From Sporodiniella umbellata (lineage: Eukaryota > Mucoromycota > Mucoromycetes > Mucorales > Rhizopodaceae), in contig JAIXMR010000013.1 of assembly GCA_025677835.1 (NCBI GenBank), positions 248,001-312,000 of the forward strand: DNA of 64,000 bases, given 5' to 3'. How positions within the stretch are numbered: position 1 is the first letter of the stretch; every line of letters starts with the position of its first letter. Below, piece by piece: positions 58,172 through 64,000 of the stretch. The notes beneath the pieces were generated by a model. The model was not told where the DNA came from, did not search any database, and saw only the letters and a program-made list of their open reading frames with translations. Position numbers and translations under genes: made by a program.

Positions 58172-61100
58172 ATGCCTTACACGCCCTACACGCTACAGAC
58201 CATCCTTTCACCACCACCGCCTCCTCAAAAAGAGGACCCTGTACCAACACCTAACAATTCAAGTTCCTTCTTTTCTAGGCGGCCCAACTCACCTTCTAAT
58301 GAATCTGCATCACCTGTTCTTCGTTTATCATCTAATGCTGTAACTGCTAGAATAGAATCTGTTGGTGCCTGGGGTAATTAAAGGCATCTTACGCTTACTG
58401 ATATTTTTTTTCTGAAGCTAAAGAAATCTATTGATAGATAGCGATCTTTACTGTGGAACTTCCGAAGGCTCCATTCTTCATTACTCTTTCCAAGACAACT
58501 ACAATAACGGTTCTTTAGAAAAGGTATCTTTGTGTAAAAAAAAAAAGTGGGGGTTTCTAACACTATCAGTTTTTAGACGTTAACAACCCGTTTAGAAAAT
58601 ACAATCAATTTAGGATACGGAAAGAAGGTTGTTGAACGTATACTTTTACTACCTCAAGTATCAAAAGCTTTAGTCCTCTGCGGTAATATAATACTTTCAC
58701 AACTTGGAAACACATCATAAAACGACAGGACTAAAACACAACCTTAGATGCTACGTTACTGTTTTTTTCTTTACCTTTTTTTGAGCCTATATCGGCTTCT
58801 TTTATACCTCCAGTAAAAGGTGTATCATGTTTCTCGCACGACATAGCTGAAGAAGGAAGAATAGGGGAAGATGGCACAGTAGAACTGGTTGTGGTTAAGA
58901 AAAGAGCCATACAGATCTTTAAGATTGGCGAATCAATGCAGATAAAAAGGGTAGGTTTAAACTCAATTATCCCTCTACTGTTGTAATCTAGAGCTGAGCT
59001 AGGAACTACCACTAGCAGATGGAGCTATTACTATAACGAGATATGGGCATATGCTGTGTTTAGCGGACCATCAGTCCTACAAGCTCATCAACTTGAGCCT
59101 ATCGTCTTTGACGCCACTCACACAGACACCTCAAATGCCCAGTGCATCTGCCAACCTTATTTTAGGCTCGCAGCTTATAGCTCGCCCTCTAGTGGCTGTC
59201 GTGAAAAAAGATGAGTTTTTGATAGTTGATGGAGGCAGTGGATTGAATCAACAGACGATAGGTATATGCTTGAATGCAAACGGGGATCCTGTCCGCGGCA
59301 CTCTTCAATGGTCCAACTACCCTAAATCCATCTGTGTTGAATTTCCATATGTGGTAGCACTGTTGAGCAACTATACCATCGAAATTCACAATATACAAGA
59401 TCAAACGCTTCTTCAAAAGATTCCCATTGACAATAGTGTAGAAGCTAAAGGCTTGGTATTTGGGCATGGTATTAAAGTCTGGATGGACTCATTAGCAAAG
59501 TCTTTAAAAAGGACCCCATGGAAACAACAGTTGTCTGATCCAGAAATAGAGATTGAACTGCAAAGAGAAACTATAAAATACTCCACTATTGCTTCGCGTA
59601 TTCTCGTCTACGGAAAAGACTCGGTTATGGCTCAAGTGACAACTCCTTTAACTATCCAAGTGGATGGGTTGTTAGAAAATAGTCTAGTCGAAGAAGCAAT
59701 GCAGTTAGCAGATCAAGCAAGAAACACGATGTCAGAAGAAGACTACGATACTGTATATGCAGAAAGACTTAAACATGAGCTCAACTATACCTTTCAAAAA
59801 TCCGGAATGATATTGCTCAAAGAAACGCTTTTTGATGATGCATTTTCACTTCTTTCAAAAGGAAATATAGACCCGCGCATAGTTGTTCAAATGTTCGAAG
59901 GGCTAATGCAAGACCAATGGATAAACAGCCCTCCTCCTATATTACTTTTCGATAGTATTCACCAGCTTATCGAAAACTTTGGCAACTTAAAAAATATAGG
60001 TATTTTTCACTATCAGTATATATGCTTATATACGAATCCCTTTCGTTTTCTTGTTTTACTGAAATATATATAGTGGATAGCAGTATAACAGAATCCCAGG
60101 AAACAGATGCGTCAGAAATGCGTCGAGTGTTGCTCGAGAATGCTAGAGAGGCGTTGAGCAAATACTTGGTAGCAGAAAGAGATAAAAGACTAATTAAATC
60201 CGCCAAAAACAGTATGATATGTGAAGTTATAGACACTTGTCTTTTACAGGTTTACATGTCTCGAGAAGACTTTATTTCGCTTTATAAATTTCTACAGCAT
60301 CCAAACAGTTGTAATGTGGAGTATTGTTCGGAGATTCTTCTAAACGCCCAGGTTTGATAGAAAAATGTATACAAACAAGCCAATCATAACCATAGGTGTT
60401 TATTTAATTAGAAATACTATGCGCTTTCAATAATGTACGAATCAAAGCTAATGTACGAAAAAACCCTAGAACTTTGGACTGGGTAAGACAGACTGAGAGT
60501 TACAATAGAGGAATTTTTCAGCTCTGAACCCTATTTTAGGATATACGCGGGCGATATTGTAGATGCCGAATTTAAAGATGGCTTGAAGTCTACCAAGAAT
60601 CTTTTACTAAAAGAAACAGACGAAAAAACACTCCCGCTCTCCGCATTAATGAAATATACATCTTGGCTAGCTCAGCATAGTCCAAAAGATGGTGTTGAAG
60701 TATTCATATGCTCACCCAGAGCAAAAGATATGAACCCCGATGAGGTTCTTAGACAGCTCGAAAACTTCAGCAATCGGGTGATTCAACTGTATCTTGAATA
60801 CTTGGTGACAAATCTCAAGAGCGAAAATTCAGAATACTATACTAGATTAGCATGTAGCTACATTGATGATATTTATGAGGCCATTAAAACGCACAAAGGT
60901 CTTGAGATAATAAAAGAGCTTGGTAAGAAAAAAAAAAAAGCTTATGTGCTGACCCCCCTTTTTTTTTGTTTAGTTGACGAGTTCAAAAACAAAGTGACCC
61001 CATACCCTTTGATAGAAGAGAGCACAGCACATGTTACATTTGTGGGATATTTGAGCACACAAAAAAACCATACATCATTTGTTCATCAGCGTCTATTACT

Positions 61101-62004
61101 TATAAACTTTCTTCTACGGTCAAGTCTATATAACCCGGAGACTGTTATGGAAGCGCTTATAAAGGCAGGGCCTTTAGACATTGAAAAATGCATTGTTTAT
61201 GGAAGAATGGGCAACCATGAGGAATCGCTAAACATATTGGTACATGATCTATCTGATTTTGTGGGAGCAGAAACATACTGTGTTTCAAACGGCTCATGTG
61301 TTGGTGAAGTACCAACAAACACTCCTACTAGATCATCATCGCTTTCAGAAAAACGCTTACTACTGGCAGAAGATGAGTCTATAGAAGACATAGAGGAGAA
61401 ATGTGTTTTATTTAGCTCTTTATTTGATATATATAGAAATATAAACGATAGGTAAGAATTGACATGATGTTTTTGATCACTTATATACAAACTTTGATTT
61501 TTTCTAAATGCTTGTATATTTATAGAAAGTTGATGACAGCTCGTACTATTCATCTTTTGAACACGCAAGGGTTTTATTTAGATACAGCAAAAGTAAGTAG
61601 AAGTATTGTATATATGAAATTAAACCAGAATTGCTTCAGGTACTTGATTCCATACCCGACGATTGGCCTATTGATGCCCTACAACAGTTTCTAATCAAAT
61701 CACTTCAGAAGTCAGTTGATGATTCAAACGAAAGTCAACTGGCCCTTAGTTTGACAAGAGGAGAAAATCTTGTGGTAAATAAAAAATATCCGCTTGTAGG
61801 GTTAAGCTATATACTTATATTGACATCTCTTAGACTAATAATAACTTAATACAATTGTGTAATGAGGTTGGGCCAGCAACTATTGATTTCCAAACATCCT
61901 GCTTAAAGTGTCACAGACCCATAGGTGACAGCATATTTACAAGAGAAAACGAAAACGGCGATGTGTTTCATCTACACTGCGCTAAGACGCTAGGACTTGT
62001 TTAA
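58172..62004 (+). CDS. Vps39/Vps3-family tethering subunit (HOPS/CORVET; Vam6/TGFBRAP1-like)
   Basis: At least ten exons. The start (MPYTPYTLQTILS) is followed by a Pro/Ser-rich linker and a citron-homology (CNH) beta-propeller (DLYCGTSEGSILHY, VVERILLLPQVSKALVLC, LADGAITITRYGHMLCLA, FPYVVALLSNYTIEIHNI). A clathrin-repeat-like helical body follows (AREALSKYLVAERDK, YYALSIMYESKLMYEKTLEL, EYLVTNLKSENSEYYTRLAC). It ends with a Vps39_2-type zinc finger (CLKCHRPIGDS ... HLHCAK). Such subunits bind Ypt7/Rab7 or Rab5 and tether endosomes and vacuoles; Vps39 also forms vacuole-mitochondrion contacts. Vps39 and Vps3 cannot be separated by eye. The start is chosen within the exon from 58106; the shorter start at 58172 matches the family. 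Confidence 0.85.
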
Positions 62005-63488
62005 CAAAAATCGGTTTACTACTTTATTAAAAATAGACATATTCCTTTTAACTATACAGCTATAAGCCGTAAACCTTTTTTTTTTTTTTAGAAAAAAACC
62101 CCCCTCGCTATATTTTCGTTTTTTAGGGTTTTGCTCTATAAAAAGCCTATTTCAAAAATGAAATCGTATCTGTTTTATTGCAAAAACAAAAGGTTTTTTG
62201 ACATTTAAAGACACTATAAGGAACTTTCAAACAAAACACAGTGTTTTTAATGTATTTTTTGTGTTTCGATTCTGTATTTTAGAACATGTGCAGTAGTTTA
62301 TTTTGAAAACACGCTTTTAAGTGAATCATCTTAATTCATTGTACCCTTTGATTATACCGCTACCGAGTCTGTTCGACTAAAACCTGTCAGTTTTTAATTT
62401 AAAGGCTGAGTTAGTCAGATATTCGGATTAGTGGTCGTGTTGCTTGAACAGATGCACTCTATGTATGAACGGGATTGGATAAGGTTTTAACTAAAGATCT
62501 TGATAATATCAATGTAAAAGAAAGAAAGGAAAACCCACTTCTCTTTTGGCGTAAGTGTTTGACGGCTTCGTACTTTTTCGTAATACGCAAAACTACATTC
62601 AAAGAATGCTGTACATAATTGATTGACATTTATCTGATCTTTTCTTTCATCGTTAAGGATTACTCTATTGCAGCTTGTTTTAACATTTAAATCTACAAGC
62701 TATTTTTAGATGTTTCTGGCGGAAGTAAAAATATAATTCTTTAAACTATGAACATAAGACATTATAAACATCCTAATGGTTTAAGTAATTGTTTTAGTGT
62801 AACTTTTTGGTGTTGCTATTAAGCATAAATAAACTGAACTGTCAAAAGCTATCAGTATACCTCCAGTTACATTTCTACATTTATATCTATATATACATAT
62901 GGGCATACCTATAAAAAGGTCTTTAAATAAATTCAAATATGACCCCTAAGACAAAACACAAAACAAGCTATTTTTTCCTTTCTTCCTTTCTCCAGTTAAA
63001 TGAAAAGATCTGAAAATTGAAACATTCATCTGATTGAATACCCGGAACAAAAACGATGTGCTTCCAAAGGTTACACTGACCCATTGAATTAAATGGATAT
63101 CCCGGGAAAAAGCTGAAATAAGCTGAACATACACTGTTTTTTTAATGAAAATCAATCGTTTCTACTCAGAGTGCATCTTCACGTCATAATACACAGCTAT
63201 GTACTACTGTGCTTTTTTTCACGGAAAACGAGATGGCAATAGTAATAGCTATTGATACCAGACATTAGATTGGATTCGAATGCTGCCAAGTCTCTATTTT
63301 TAAGAATCGTTAGTAACTTATTGTGCCATAATTGAAATGACATAAAGTATATGTGAAACATATTACGCCATATGTTTTCGAGTAAAGCCCTGGGAAAAGG
63401 AGGTACGCGTGTGTGTATAAAAAGCCTGATTTGTCAAGATTTTCTTCTTCTTCCTATTTTTCACTATTCTTGCTTTCACAAACAATCG
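62005..63488. other. Intergenic region with no supported gene
   Basis: AT-rich sequence with small T runs. One frame at about 62500-62600 reads VKERKENPLLFWRKC, faintly like the end of a hAT transposase, but it is too short to call. The trehalase TATA box (63416-63424) is at the right end. Confidence 0.4.
63416..63424 (+). promoter_or_regulatory. TATA box of the trehalase gene
   Basis: TATAAAAAG lies 73 bp upstream of the start codon at 63489 and is preceded by a GTGTGTG tract. The same string and spacing occur at the small secreted-protein gene. Confidence 0.55.
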
Positions 63489-64000
63489 ATGGTCTACTCC
63501 TTACGCATTCTTTCGGGGCTCCTGTTGTCTCAGCTGGCCCTCTCTGCATTAGGTATCAAATTCCAAGAATCGATTTCGTGTGACTCCCCCATATACTGTG
63601 AAGGTCCTATATTAAAAACAGTACAGTTAGCAGAGCTTTTTAGTGATTCGAAAACATTTGTTGATATGGTAAATTAAATATGCACACACACCTACATACA
63701 AGTTGCTGTGTATGTTTATGTTTTTAATGCTAATTGTTTATATGTAGCCAACGACTAAATCTGAGAAGGAAGTTATCGAAGCCTTTCATGCAATCGGTGG
63801 TACAAACGCAACCAAAGATCAAATACAACAGTTTGTCAAGGATAACTTTGCTGAAGCAGGGACAGAAGTTAAAATGGTTACTAAAGTGGCTGTTAAAGAA
63901 AATATCGAATGGATAAATGATATAAAAAGCCCTGACTACCAAGGATGGATTAATCATTTGAATCAAGCTTGGGGGAACTTAACCTTTAAATTCGATTATA
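63489..64000 (+). CDS. Secreted trehalase, glycoside hydrolase 37 (5' part; runs off the window)
   Basis: Exon 1 (63489-63668) starts with a signal peptide (YSLRILSGLLLSQLALSALG) and contains CDSPIYCEGPILKTVQLAEL and DSKTFVDM. The intron (63669-63747) keeps phase into PTTKSEKEVIEAFHAIGG. The block IYCxGPxLKxVQLxxLFxDSKTFVDMP is the GH37 trehalase signature near the N-terminus. Trehalases split trehalose to two glucoses; the signal peptide predicts an extracellular or cell-wall form. The catalytic acidic residues lie beyond the window, so activity cannot be judged. The right end is truncated by the window edge. Confidence 0.85.

Noticed and set aside
62500..62620. Faint hAT transposase-like tail (NPLLFWRKC)
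   Set aside because: Too short and without neighbouring frame support.

Overview
The window looks like nuclear DNA of an early-diverging fungus, most likely Mucoromycota (Mucorales-like). It is AT-rich, its genes carry many short introns (mostly 50-90 bp, GT-AG), and the flanks and introns hold long poly-T/poly-A runs. The genes are eukaryotic: an Atg9/Atg27 pair, Arv1, Nop1/fibrillarin, Pescadillo, a BRPF-type Nto1, an Integrator subunit and a group-X-like hybrid histidine kinase. I cannot name the genus. Most genes were rebuilt by joining exons by eye (splice sites, phase and family pattern), so exon edges are predictions.

Layout. 0-10 kb: a membrane-anchored glycosyltransferase-like gene (-), an MFS anion-type permease (+) and an inverted partial copy of that permease. 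10-18 kb: a ~2,300-residue hybrid histidine kinase (+). 18.7-27.1 kb: NVJ2/TEX2-like SMP protein (+), ATG27 (-), bHLH factor (+), AP180/CALM clathrin adaptor (+) and a SAM methyltransferase (-). 28-33.4 kb: NOP7/Pescadillo (+), DRAP-type deaminase (+) and ATG9 (-). 33.4-43.9 kb: gene-poor, with a Tc1/mariner transposase relic, a decayed ORF, a small secreted protein, ARV1 and a ~430-bp MITE just upstream of the ARV1 start codon. 43.9-53.3 kb: chorismate mutase (+), a nucleoplasmin-like acidic protein (-), NTO1 (-), a DUF2462 protein (-) and NOP1 (+). 53.5-64 kb: a small OB-fold gene (+) tail-to-tail with an Integrator INTS2 homologue (-), a DNAJB12/14-like J-protein (+), a Vps39/Vps3-type tether subunit (+) and the 5' end of a secreted trehalase (+).

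Themes. Many products act in endomembrane traffic, autophagy or membrane-contact lipid handling (NVJ2-like, Atg27, Atg9, AP180, Arv1, DNAJB12-like, Vps39/Vps3-like). A second group is nucleolar or chromatin-related (Nop7, Nop1, DUF2462, nucleoplasmin-like, Nto1, INTS2). Genes are often convergent with very short gaps (about 20-130 bp). ATG27, ARV1, the OB-fold gene and most of INTS2 are split into exons too short to appear as long ORFs and were recovered from splice phase and family signature. Long homopolymers are much denser in the first ~33 kb than in the rest.
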